NCBI RefSeq assembly: GCF_000406165.1
Contig: NZ_CM001977.1
Location: forward strand, 1,475,498-1,539,497
Length of the DNA stretch: 64,000 nt
Direction: 5' to 3'
From: Dickeya zeae NCPPB 2538
GTDB lineage: Bacteria; Pseudomonadota; Gammaproteobacteria; Enterobacterales; Enterobacteriaceae
Position numbers and translations under genes: made by a program. Below the pieces are notes generated by a model, which saw only the letters and a list, made by a program, of their open reading frames with translations, was not told the DNA's origin and did not search any database. Below, in pieces: positions 1 to 7,204 of this stretch. Within the stretch, counting starts at the first letter, position 1. The number at the start of each line of letters is the position of its first letter.

Positions 1-169
1 TGCCTGCCTGTTCATTACGCATGATATTCAGGCGGCGGCGTATCTGTGCCATCGCGTGATGTTTTTCCGTGAGGGGGAAATGGTTGAAAGCTGCGCGGTT
101 AATGCATTGCCCAACGTCTCCCACCCTTATGCGCAACGCTTGTTGCAGTCGGTCATGACCTTTCGTTGA
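1..169 (+). CDS. ABC transporter ATP-binding protein, C-terminal fragment (nickel/peptide/opine-metal type)
   Basis: Only the last 55 codons are in the window, read in frame from base 2 to the TGA at 167-169. They contain the ABC H-loop (ITHD), with the switch histidine, followed by a FFREGEMVE beta-hairpin and the SHPYAQRLLQSV segment. That tail is typical of ATPases of the Dpp/Opp/Nik family of importers for peptides, nickel or metal-opine complexes. The protein would couple ATP hydrolysis on the inner face of the membrane to import. The substrate cannot be told from the fragment. The upstream genes lie outside the window. Confidence 0.75.
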   Translation, partial: ACLFITHDIQAAAYLCHRVMFFREGEMVESCAVNALPNVSHPYAQRLLQSVMTFR

Positions 170-222
170 CGCCTCATTTCCTCCTTTATTGTTGAGAAAA
201 TGTAACCAGACACGAATCGCTG

Positions 223-274
223 TTGACATTTCACTGACCAGGCATTAATTTCTTATTCAATTAATGCCTGGTCA
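223..274 (+). promoter_or_regulatory. Promoter and MarR-type operator of the marR-like gene
   Basis: A consensus -35 hexamer TTGACA lies at 223-228. Starting seven bases after it is a perfect inverted repeat with 15-bp arms (235-249 and 260-274, TGACCAGGCATTAAT and its complement) separated by 10 bp. The palindrome covers the expected -10 region and ends 13 bases before the preferred start codon at 288. This is the arrangement expected for autorepression by a MarR-family dimer. The most upstream in-frame ATG (264) lies inside the palindrome, which argues against it as the start. Confidence 0.75.
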
Positions 275-287
275 ATTTTACGAAGTC

Positions 288-743
288 ATGAATAGTAACC
301 ACAACAGCGCGCTTTGCCAGATAGGTTTGCTTATCCACCTGTCGAATCAGTTTAAAGATCACCTGCTCAATGAGTATTTTGCTGACAGCGAAATCACTGC
401 TCCACAGTTCAAGGTCTTGATCAGTATCTATAAAGGGGTGACCAGCCCGATAGAGGTGAGCAAAAACGTGATGATGGACGGTGGCGCGCTGAGCCGCATG
501 ATTGAGCGGATGGCGAAGCGGGAATTGCTTATCCGTCAGTCTCACCCCAGTGATAAACGGCAGGTGATTCTGGCGTTGACGGAAAAAGGGCGGGAAATCT
601 GCCAGCAGTTTGAACAGGAAGGGATGCAGGTTTTGCCGGCGAAGATTACTGCTCGCCTGACGCCTGAGGAAACGGAACAACTGAAACGGCTGCTAACCAA
701 GATGCTGCCGGATGATGTGGTGGCGCGCTACTTGCCTTACTGA
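288..743 (+). CDS. marR: MarR-family transcriptional repressor, MarR-like
   Basis: This winged-helix regulator of about 151 residues resembles E. coli MarR along its length. Shared stretches include LLIHLSNQFKDHLLNEY, ITAPQFKVL, the recognition-helix region GALSRMIERM, and the wing with HPSDKRQVILALTEKG. In E. coli, MarR represses the marRAB operon and is released by phenolic ligands. Here the next gene encodes a Rob/MarA-like activator, so the pair mirrors marR-marA. An ATG at 264 is also in frame, but it sits inside the operator palindrome; 288 is preferred although its ribosome site is weak. The gene probably controls itself and the downstream activator. Confidence 0.85.
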   Translation: MNSNHNSALCQIGLLIHLSNQFKDHLLNEYFADSEITAPQFKVLISIYKGVTSPIEVSKNVMMDGGALSRMIERMAKRELLIRQSHPSDKRQVILALTEKGREICQQFEQEGMQVLPAKITARLTPEETEQLKRLLTKMLPDDVVARYLPY

Positions 744-823
744 CGTCCTTCTCTTCGGTATGGGGCGGGGTGTCATCGGTAGGGGTGAGTGTATTTCTGG
801 TAGTCAGTAAGGAGGATTTTGCA

Positions 824-1723
824 ATGATGTTATCAACGATGCCATCGATGGTGAGATTTACCACTGAGCTGGTTGGCTGGATAGAAAACCATCTTGAAAG
901 CCCACTGATGATTAATGACGTCACCGCGAAATCGGGTTACAGCAAATGGCATTTGCAGCGTTTGTTTAAGAAGGAAACCGGCGTTTCGCTGGGAACCTAT
1001 ATCCGCAATCGGCGCCTGAGCAAGGCGGCGGTTGAGTTAAAGCTCACCAGCCAAACCGTTCAGGATGTGGCGTTACGTTATTGCTTTGACTCCCAGCAGT
1101 CGTTTACCCGCACCTTCAAAAAGCGTTTTGGCATGTCGCCGGGTCATTACCGCAGAACCTCGTTCTGGGATTTCTCCAATCTGCAACCGTCATTAGGCGC
1201 GGGCACCGACTGGTTGCCGATCCCCGAACTGGTTAATTTACCGCTAAGGCCGGTGGAGACGTCTTCATTTGAACACTCGCAAAATATTGATGATTTTATC
1301 GCGGGGAATGACATTTCACACCGTGTCCGCTGGTGGGAGCAGGTAAGCCAGCAGCATGATGGCGACGATGTGGTCATTTATTCCTTTTCGACCGTGACCC
1401 CGGACGAAAATCGGGTTAATCGCCATGTGCGCGTGACATACCAGATGAGTACGTTAGACCGGCATGAACGCATTCTGGCTGATGACGTTGACAGTCAGGC
1501 GCAAACGTCAGACGGCCGTTATTTACGCTTCGCCTTTTCCGGTGACGAACAGGAGTATAAATCGTTTTTGAAAGCGATTTACCATCACATCCTACCCGGC
1601 CAGGACTATACCCATGTTAATGGTGGCGTGCTGGAGATCATTCGGTGCAGGAAAGATGAAAACGGCAAAATAGATACCGGGTATTTTGAAGTGGAATACT
1701 ACGCGCCGTTTGACCGGAAATAA
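824..1723 (+). CDS. AraC/XylS-family activator, Rob-like with effector-binding C-terminal domain
   Basis: The start at 824 is set by a perfect AAGGAGG eight bases upstream; an in-frame start at 770 lacks one. The product has about 299 residues. Residues about 10-115 form the double helix-turn-helix DNA-binding domain (SGYSKWHLQRLFKKETG, then VALRYCFDSQQSFTRTFKKRFGMSPGHYR). This closely matches MarA/SoxS/Rob. The remaining 180 residues resemble the GyrI-like effector-binding domain of Rob (the EVEYYAP ending is typical). MarA and SoxS lack that domain, so this is a Rob-type protein in the marA position. It lies 80 bp after the marR-like gene on the same strand. Expected targets are efflux and stress genes; none can be read here. 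Confidence 0.85.
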   Translation: MMLSTMPSMVRFTTELVGWIENHLESPLMINDVTAKSGYSKWHLQRLFKKETGVSLGTYIRNRRLSKAAVELKLTSQTVQDVALRYCFDSQQSFTRTFKKRFGMSPGHYRRTSFWDFSNLQPSLGAGTDWLPIPELVNLPLRPVETSSFEHSQNIDDFIAGNDISHRVRWWEQVSQQHDGDDVVIYSFSTVTPDENRVNRHVRVTYQMSTLDRHERILADDVDSQAQTSDGRYLRFAFSGDEQEYKSFLKAIYHHILPGQDYTHVNGGVLEIIRCRKDENGKIDTGYFEVEYYAPFDRK

Positions 1724-1870
1724 GCCTGACTTATCTGTCCGCTGGCGTATTGTCTCGGTTGTCGCAACGTGATGACGACGCTTTCTGTTTCAGTTTTATC
1801 GGATGGTGGCTTGCCGCAGTGCAGGTATACTGCATCGCAGTTTTCGATAACAAAGAAGAGCAAGCGTGTT

Positions 1871-2356
1871 ATGACAGTAATCAAACGAGCAGTGAACATG
1901 GCGGGTATTGCCGCCCTGATGGCAGTTTCTGGTTATGTTCAGGCGGCCAGCTGGCAAGATTCGCTTTCCAGCGCGGCCAGCCAGTTAAGCCAGCATAATG
2001 CTTCGGATGGCAATGCCAGCGGGCTTGGCAGCCTGCTCAGCAGTGATGCGAGCTCGCTGAGTGCTGGCAGCATGCATAATGCGGCGGGTATTTTGCAATA
2101 CTGCATAAAACAGAAACTGGTTGCGGCCACGAATACCGAAAATATCAAGAATCAGTTGATGAGCAAGCTGGGGCTGGCTTCTCAACCGGAACAGAAAAAA
2201 CCGACAGATTATATGCAAGGATTGTCGGGTTTGTTAAAGACCGGTGAGGGAAAACAGATTGATCTGAATGCGATTGGCAACAGCCCACTCGCGGAAAAGG
2301 TCAAAACCAAGGCGTGCGATATCGTCTTAAAGCAAGGCGTGAAATTCATTTCCTGA
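1871..2356 (+). CDS. yjjA: DUF2501 family periplasmic protein, YjjA-like
   Basis: The product has 161 residues from the ATG at 1871. The reading frame extends further up, but a signal peptide begins at this Met: positively charged MTVIKR, a hydrophobic stretch, then a VQA-ASW cleavage site near residue 26. The mature part is rich in Ser, Ala and Gln. It contains the AAGILQYCIKQKLVAATN region and a second conserved cysteine in KTKACDIVLKQG, as in the DUF2501/YjjA family. The function of this family is not established. The gene converges with the flavin reductase gene across a hairpin. Confidence 0.75.
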   Translation: MTVIKRAVNMAGIAALMAVSGYVQAASWQDSLSSAASQLSQHNASDGNASGLGSLLSSDASSLSAGSMHNAAGILQYCIKQKLVAATNTENIKNQLMSKLGLASQPEQKKPTDYMQGLSGLLKTGEGKQIDLNAIGNSPLAEKVKTKACDIVLKQGVKFIS

Positions 2357-2401
2357 TGGATATTCCCGCCGTTGTGTGAGCGCTGTTGCTCCCCTAAATA
2401 C

Positions 2402-2441
2402 AGTTGCAGGACAATGGCGGTACGGTCATTGTCCTGCAACT
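2402..2441. terminator. Hairpin between convergent genes
   Basis: Perfect 15-bp arms (2402-2416 and 2427-2441, AGTTGCAGGACAATG and its complement) enclose a 10-base loop. It sits between the ends of the yjjA-like gene and the flavin reductase-like gene, so it could stop transcription from both sides. There is no long T tract on either side, so intrinsic termination is likely but not certain. Confidence 0.6.
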
Positions 2442-2474
2442 CGAATTATTTAGAGGATAACGGGAGCCTGGCGA

Positions 2475-3125
2475 TTAATGCCCGTATTTAAAATTAAAGC
2501 CTAATGCGTCGCCGGTGGTATCGTATTCACGGAAGTTGTAGATCAGCGGCTTCCATTTTGATGAATCGATAACATCATTCTGACCCAGGAGGTGGTTTTC
2601 CACCCACACGCTCAGAATATCGAGCTCTGCGAGTATAAAACGGCCTTTATCCGTTGTGCTTACGGTTTTACATTCCGCCTGAATCGGACATTCAACCACG
2701 CGTGGTGGTGCGACGCGGGTGGCTTTTTCCGTATGAAGTCCGGTCTGGGCAAATTTATCATGACAGACCTGAACGCCCCATTTTATTTGGCTTTCGGAAA
2801 GTGTTTCTCCTCCCGTCAGCTTGCCGAGTGCTTCCACTTTGTCCCACAGATTATAATCAGGAATATTGATGACGACGTCAGAACCTGACAGCAAGTTACT
2901 GTGAGTTTTACTCCCTTTGCTAATGCCTATAATAATTTTATCCCCCAGTGAAATGGATGACGATACTGGGGAAATATTGGTGCTCCCATTGCTGGTATCT
3001 ATTGTGGTGACGAGAAATACCGGGAATCCATAATAAAACGAATTTAATTTTACGTTCTTCTTCATCGTAGCGATGCCTATTGCTAACGGAACTCTAGCGC
3101 CAATTTCTACTCTTCCTGTTTCCAT
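2475..3125 (-). CDS. Flavin reductase-like domain protein (DIM6/NTAB family)
   Basis: The product has 216 residues. It shows the split-barrel FMN-binding pattern of flavoredoxin and flavin reductases: YGFPVFLVTTID near residue 32, NISPVSSSISLGDKIIIGIS around 50-70, SDVVINIP near 82, and VECPIQAECKTVS around 140. The predicted role is binding FMN and transferring electrons from a reduced nicotinamide or a partner protein. The first 20 residues could be upstream extension, because a second in-frame ATG lies at 3063-3065. Neither start has a strong ribosome site. The gene stands alone on this strand and its physiological partner is not evident. Confidence 0.75.
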   Translation of the reverse strand: METGRVEIGARVPLAIGIATMKKNVKLNSFYYGFPVFLVTTIDTSNGSTNISPVSSSISLGDKIIIGISKGSKTHSNLLSGSDVVINIPDYNLWDKVEALGKLTGGETLSESQIKWGVQVCHDKFAQTGLHTEKATRVAPPRVVECPIQAECKTVSTTDKGRFILAELDILSVWVENHLLGQNDVIDSSKWKPLIYNFREYDTTGDALGFNFKYGH

Positions 3126-3409
3126 TTCACAATAACTACAATTGAGTATTTATGGGGTAGATCCATTGGGGAGAAAGGCCTATTGATATCAGGCTATTAA
3201 ATGAGGCTTGTTAATTTCAAGTGATTGTTTTTTATCGATGAATATCATAGTGTTTTTATTCTATCTATTTGATATTTATTGTTTTTATTTTATTTTTTTC
3301 AATCGAATGTAAAAATTAATCCACAAAAACAAAAAGAGGTATATGATATGCACCATATGGTTTTATCTTCCCATCATTTCAATCTTATCGGGGAAAGAGA
3401 GGCTGAACT

Positions 3410-3742
3410 ATGCAACGAATCGTCATACCCGCTCATTATATTCACACGCGAACCACACCATTTTGGACAAAAGAAACTGCCCCCGCGTCTATTTGGCAAC
3501 GTCATCTGGATGCCGGAACCCGGCAGGGCGTTTACCCACGGTTATGCGTGATGCAGGGGACTATCCGCTATTACGGTTATGCGGACGAAACCAGTCCGGA
3601 TCCTGTTGATACGCTGACGATTGAGGCCGGGCAGTTTGGTGTCTTCCCGCCAGAAACGTGGCACCGTATAGAAGCGTTATCCGATGACACGTTATTTAAC
3701 GTCGATTTTTATGTTGATCCTAAAATTTTAATCGAAGGGTAA
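3410..3742 (+). CDS. yeaR: YeaR-like cupin protein (DUF1971)
   Basis: The 110-residue product matches E. coli YeaR nearly end to end: the YIHTRTTPFW start, APASIWQRHLDAGTRQGVYPRL (split here in two), GTIRYYGYADE, and the IEAGQFGVFPPETWH motif followed by NVDFYV. It is a small cupin-fold protein. In E. coli yeaR-yoaG is induced by nitrate and nitric oxide through NarL and NsrR, and the pair has been linked to tellurite and nitrite stress; biochemical function is unknown. An AGAGG site lies about eight bases before the ATG. The 284 bp upstream are AT-rich; I could not place a NarL or NsrR site with confidence. The YoaG-like gene follows after 10 bp. Confidence 0.88.
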   Translation: MQRIVIPAHYIHTRTTPFWTKETAPASIWQRHLDAGTRQGVYPRLCVMQGTIRYYGYADETSPDPVDTLTIEAGQFGVFPPETWHRIEALSDDTLFNVDFYVDPKILIEG

Positions 3743-3752
3743 GGGAGCTATC

Positions 3753-4091
3753 GTGGATATCGAGAATAAAGGTTATTCCTTAGCGTTATCAGGCCGTGAA
3801 CACCATCAAAGAGAAGAACGGGTGTTTCTTAAACCGATGGCGTTGTATGTGCCGGATGTGGCCGCGCAGGCGGTGACGGATTTGATCAGTGCGCTGTCAG
3901 GAAAAACGGGTGATGACAGCGAAGTGGTACTGAGCGTGACCAACAACAATAATGGTGTGTCAGTTGATAAAGATTTCGCGACCCTGGCGGCGCTAAAAGA
4001 CCCGGCAGTGGCGGCGGATGCTGTCAAAGAATTGATTAACATCGTAAGAGGCTACGAATCCGACGAGGAGACGAACGTGTGCGGCTGGTAG
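3753..4091 (+). CDS. yoaG: YoaG-like protein, internally duplicated
   Basis: The GTG start at 3753 follows an AGGGAG site and is 10 bp from yeaR. The protein has 112 residues, about twice the 60 residues of E. coli YoaG. Its second half matches YoaG closely (VTNNNNGVSVD, then VAADAVKELINIVRGYES, ending DEETNVCGW). The first half repeats the same pattern in diverged form (KPMALYVPDVAAQAVTDLISAL). The gene therefore encodes two YoaG units in tandem, as if a homodimer had been fused. Function of YoaG is not known; co-transcription with yeaR suggests a role in nitrate or nitric-oxide response. Confidence 0.8.
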   Translation: MDIENKGYSLALSGREHHQREERVFLKPMALYVPDVAAQAVTDLISALSGKTGDDSEVVLSVTNNNNGVSVDKDFATLAALKDPAVAADAVKELINIVRGYESDEETNVCGW

Positions 4092-4248
4092 AACCTTCGT
4101 GACACTTGTTAATAAGTACGGTTCACGCAGTTATTCTCTGATTTAGCCTGGCACCAGTATTGAGAAAAGATCGAAAGTTCTATGGCTTGCTCTTTTTTGG
4201 AAATATCGGCCTGCAGTGCTATAGCTTCACCATAGCTATTTGGATAGA

Positions 4249-4286
4249 TAACAGCTATGGCGTGATGGCGCACCGCATAGCTGTTA
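4249..4286. repeat. Inverted repeat, 11-bp arms
   Basis: TAACAGCTATG at 4249-4259 is the exact reverse complement of 4276-4286, with a 16-bp loop. The motif half CATAGCT also occurs just upstream near 4232. It lies in the gap between yoaG and the NRPS remnant. There is no T tract, so it is not a clear terminator. It may be a regulator site or a scar of rearrangement. The rest of 4092-4323 holds nothing I recognise. Confidence 0.45.
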
Positions 4287-4323
4287 CTAGTTTTAACCAC
4301 CATAATGATGAAAAGGTGAGTGC

Positions 4324-4623
4324 TTAGAGATAAACACCTTGTGCATCATCAATGCGTTGAGAAGATTCTTGCTGTTCGGTAACCACTCTGGCGAGTTCAC
4401 GGATACTGGGTGCGTTAAACACGTTTTTTACTTTTAAAGAGACATGTAGTTCATCCCGTAGAGAGGCCAGAACTCTGGTGATAAGTAGTGAGTGTCCTCC
4501 TAATGCAAAAAAGTCACTATCGATGTCAATTGCGTCTACCACCAGAACTCGGCTCCATATATCGTGAATCGTATTTTCAGTAGCGTTTGCCGGGAGATGA
4601 AGAATAGGATTTGTGAAATGATC
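4324..4623 (-). pseudogene. NRPS remnant: C-terminal peptidyl carrier domain
   Basis: On the minus strand an open frame runs from the edge of the insertion sequence (4623) to the stop at 4324, about 99 codons with no start of its own. It encodes a linker followed by a peptidyl carrier domain. ENTIHDIWSRVL is helix 1, and FFALGGHSLLITRVL carries the phosphopantetheine serine. VFNAPSIRELARVV is helix 3, and a short tail ends the protein. This is the end of a multimodular NRPS. The rest of that gene is not found on the far side of the insertion sequence, so it was lost. It faces away from the intact cluster. Confidence 0.8.
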
Positions 4624-5780
4624 TAAATAGCTGCGCCAAATAGTAGATCACTTTGAGGGAACTCAGCCCGGATTGTGCGATCTGATCAATCGCCAAACCA
4701 ACCAGAATCACCAACCGGACTGAGCGATGCCGATCATAGCACCAATACCCCGTGACGAAAGACGCCTGATGCAGAAAACCATTCATAAAACCCGGGACAA
4801 GGATTATTCACGCAGACTGACCGCCATGTTGATGTTGCACGCAGGGAGCCGTGTCAGTGACGTTGCCAGAACACGTTGCTGTACCCGTTCATCTGTGGGC
4901 CGCTGGATTAACTGGTTCACTTTATATGGTGCGCAAGGGCTGCTATCACTGCGTCCGGGCCGCGAACGTCGGTGGCCGTTTGAGCACATCTGCGCGTTGC
5001 TGGTACAGCTTGTCCGTCGTTCTCCCGGTGATTTTGGTTATCAGCGCTCTCGCTGGAGCACAGAATTTCTGGCAATAAAAATCAATGAGATAACAGGATG
5101 CAAACTTCATCCCGGAACAATCCGTCGCTGGTTACCTTCTGCGGGTCTGGTATGGCGCAGAGCGGCTCCAACCCTACACATACGCGACCCGAAAAAAGAT
5201 GAAAAAATGGCAGTAATCCACAACGCGCTGGATAAATGTAGCGCTGCACATCCCGTGTTTTACGAAGATGAGGTGGATATTCATCTCAATCCCAAAATCG
5301 GCGCTGACTGGCAGGAGCGTGGTCGGCAAAAGCGCGTCCCCACGCCGGGTCAGAATGAGAAATACTACCTTGCGGGCGCACTGCACAGTGGTACAGGAAA
5401 AGTTAGCTATGTAGGTGGCAGCAGTAAGGCTTCATCTTTATTCATCAGATTGTTAAAGCATCTTAAAAGAACCTACAGGCGAGCAAAAACGATTACGCTT
5501 ATTGTGGATAACTACATTATTCACAAAAGTCATCAAACGCAGTGCTGGCTGGAGGCCAACCCGAAGTTTAAGGTGATTTATCAGCCGGTTTACTCGCCGT
5601 GGGTAAATCATGTGGAGCGATTATGGCAGGCGCTTCATGACACGATAACCCGTAATCATCAGTGCCGTTCAATGTGGCAGTTGTTGGAAAAAGTGCGTCA
5701 TTTTATGGCCTCGGCCAGTCCATTTCCCGGCAATAAACATGGGCTGGCTAAAGTGTAGCGATGTTAGGCGCAGCTATTTA
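4624..5780. mobile_element. IS630-family insertion sequence, complete
   Basis: The element proper is about 4626-5778. The terminal inverted repeats are perfect for at least 12 bp (AATAGCTGCGCC at 4626-4637 and its complement at 5767-5778). It is flanked by TA on both sides (4624-4625 and 5779-5780), the signature TA target of IS630/Tc1-mariner elements. The identity extends one more base (C/G) beyond each TA. It contains one full transposase gene. Its left end abuts the truncated NRPS remnant. The other side carries no matching NRPS sequence, so a deletion accompanied or followed insertion. Confidence 0.88.
4727..5758 (+). CDS. IS630-family transposase
   Basis: The 343-residue product is full length for the family. 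It has an N-terminal helix-turn-helix (RVSDVARTRCCTRSSVGRWI), then a winged-helix region, then a DDE nuclease with the acidic residues D181 (YEDEVD), D261 (IVDNY) and E297 (NHVERLW). The start MPIIAPIPRDERRLMQK and the ending FPGNKHGLAKV are like ISEc40-type elements of enterobacteria, from memory. The protein cuts and rejoins the element ends at TA sites. The gene is intact, so the element could still move. Confidence 0.92.
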   Translation: MPIIAPIPRDERRLMQKTIHKTRDKDYSRRLTAMLMLHAGSRVSDVARTRCCTRSSVGRWINWFTLYGAQGLLSLRPGRERRWPFEHICALLVQLVRRSPGDFGYQRSRWSTEFLAIKINEITGCKLHPGTIRRWLPSAGLVWRRAAPTLHIRDPKKDEKMAVIHNALDKCSAAHPVFYEDEVDIHLNPKIGADWQERGRQKRVPTPGQNEKYYLAGALHSGTGKVSYVGGSSKASSLFIRLLKHLKRTYRRAKTITLIVDNYIIHKSHQTQCWLEANPKFKVIYQPVYSPWVNHVERLWQALHDTITRNHQCRSMWQLLEKVRHFMASASPFPGNKHGLAKV

Positions 5781-5781
5781 G

Positions 5782-6312
5782 CGCTGAAGGCATTCCATTT
5801 ATCCTAATACGCTCGGGATCAGCTTAAATGCTTATTGGTTTAATATCCCTGCCAACAGCAATTACTGATTGTTGTCTCCGTTGAAAATCTCGCCATCCGT
5901 CGCATAAAAGTCATCCAACGCTTAAGAGAGCCGCAAGCGAAAAAATATTTATTTTTTTTCAAATTGATTGACAAAATAAGGAAGCCGCACAGTGGTTGGA
6001 GTTCAGCGCTCTTGTAACATTTATTCCCTATGTTATCCACAAAAGGAGAGCGTTTTGCTTACTTGCAATACGCCGCTTTTGTCACTATCTTGGCCTAGCT
6101 AGATGAAGGATACGCAAGATATAGTGCATCTTTCTCCAAGGCGCAAAAAGCCGGACTCACAAATTGTGAATCCGACTGATGAAGCAATGACCACCATGAG
6201 TCTGCAAACTCATAACGATTGTTAGCCCCACCTTCATTTCTGACGACTTGATTGTGCCCGGCTTGGTTGGTCATGTAAACAGTCAGTTTAAATAAAGCGG
6301 AGAAATTTACTT
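5782..6312. other. Intergenic stretch beside the insertion sequence
   Basis: About 530 bp without a convincing gene. An open frame at 5840-6040 on the minus strand has no family features and no ribosome site. The right part holds a hairpin pointing left (6145-6174, listed separately). A GGAGA ribosome site for the next gene lies near 6298-6303. No NRPS remainder is visible, which shows that the carrier-domain remnant at 4324-4623 was not simply split by the insertion. Confidence 0.5.
6145..6174 (-). terminator. Possible leftward terminator
   Basis: Read on the minus strand, an 11-bp near-perfect stem (CGGATTCACAA with TTGTGAGTCCG, one mismatch) is followed by GCTTTTTGC. It would stop leftward transcription, but no minus-strand gene now lies to its right within reach. 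It may be a leftover of lost genes. Confidence 0.4.
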
Positions 6313-6579
6313 ATGACAGTTTGTAAACAGACTCACCGATACGACAATCTTTTCGTTAGTTTACCTTATGACCAAGGTGGTGAAGGACGCCATAAGTGTT
6401 GTGGGTGTGCTTATGATCAGGGTTATCGCTCTGGTTTAGCTCGCACAGGACAGGTTTGGGTTGATTTGGCAGCACTTCCTGATAGCCAGGCGGGGACGGT
6501 TCGTCATAAAAGCCCTCAGGCCGCTTTTGCAGAAGGTTATCGTGATGGTATTCGTGATTCGTACAAGCAAGCGCTCTAA
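6313..6579 (+). CDS. Small conserved-type protein of unknown function with CCGC and two GYRxG motifs
   Basis: The 88-residue product has a good upstream ribosome site (GGAGAAA) and a strong terminator after it, so it is very likely real. I do not assign a family. The protein is soluble with no signal peptide. It has a KCCGC cysteine cluster near residue 30 and two similar segments, YDQGYRSGLAR (about 34-44) and FAEGYRDGIRD (about 74-84). That suggests an internal repeat. I have an impression of similar small proteins in other enterobacteria. Nothing in the neighbours points to a role. Confidence 0.65.
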   Translation: MTVCKQTHRYDNLFVSLPYDQGGEGRHKCCGCAYDQGYRSGLARTGQVWVDLAALPDSQAGTVRHKSPQAAFAEGYRDGIRDSYKQAL

Positions 6580-6584
6580 CCTGT

Positions 6585-6628
6585 AACATAGTGAGGGGGG
6601 GGTATCCTCCCCCCCTCTACTATGTTTA
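6585..6628 (+). terminator. Strong GC-rich terminator hairpin
   Basis: AACATAGTGAGGGGGGGG pairs with CTCCCCCCCTCTACTATGTTT, leaving TATC as the loop. The stem has a two-base bulge. The flanking A and T runs make it suitable for termination in both directions. It separates the small gene at 6313-6579 from the leftward membrane-protein gene. Confidence 0.7.
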
Positions 6629-6706
6629 ACCCAAGCACGTATTTATACTCCGTAGCATTTTTTGAAAATAGGAACCATTTACCACTTAATATGTTCAACA
6701 ATTATA

Positions 6707-7204
6707 CTATTCCTTCACGGCTAATTTTTTATAACGCCAGAATATAATGCATGACCGAAGGGTAAAGAAACCGACGACACCGCCGGACGATAAAGCTAAT
6801 AACAGGATCAGCGGAATGCTGAGAGCATGGTCGGCCGCCATCGCCTGGCGATAACCGATGTAATAGCGAAAAGGGAAGTAGAGCAAAAAAATGATAAAAA
6901 CCGACCAGGTTCCGGGCACGGTAATGGTACCGGCTTTACGACCAGGGCGATAAGTTTGAGGTGAGAATATCCGCCTTGCCGCCAGGCCACCGACAACACA
7001 ACCGACAAGCCACATCAAGCCAGTAATAATAACATCACCTTGCTGCAATAAAGAAATAATCGAGAAAATCATAAAGCAGCCGGGAATAATGAGCAGAAAT
7101 TTAATACTCACCTCTTTTTTAAAGCAAAAACTTATACAATAAAGCGCGGAGAATACTAAAAGTATAATTACCCATGCTGGCATGTCCGTTACAATTCCTA
7201 ACAT
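6707..7204 (-). CDS. Integral membrane protein of unknown function
   Basis: The 165-residue product has about five hydrophobic segments: WVIILLVFSALYCISFC near 11-27, FLLIIPGCFMIFSII near 36-50, DVIITGLMWLVGCVVGGL near 57-74, WSVFIIFLLYFPFRYYI near 99-115, and IPLILLLALSSGGVVGFF near 130-147. It resembles small uncharacterised inner-membrane proteins such as the DUF6622 group, a tentative placement. It points away from the biosynthetic cluster and shares the long AT-rich upstream region with it. No catalytic residues are evident. Confidence 0.6.
   Translation of the reverse strand: MLGIVTDMPAWVIILLVFSALYCISFCFKKEVSIKFLLIIPGCFMIFSIISLLQQGDVIITGLMWLVGCVVGGLAARRIFSPQTYRPGRKAGTITVPGTWSVFIIFLLYFPFRYYIGYRQAMAADHALSIPLILLLALSSGGVVGFFTLRSCIIFWRYKKLAVKE

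Noticed and set aside
1750..1998. Open frame overlapping the start of the yjjA-like gene
   Set aside because: It reads in another frame and has no family features, whereas the overlapping frame has a signal peptide and DUF2501 residues.
3280..3409. NsrR or NarL site upstream of yeaR
   Set aside because: The region has AAGAGGTATATGATATGC and similar AT-rich stretches, but no repeat matches the NsrR or NarL patterns well enough to call.
5840..6040. Minus-strand open frame beside the insertion sequence as the missing part of the NRPS
   Set aside because: Its sequence has no NRPS motif and is Lys/Phe-rich, with no ribosome site.
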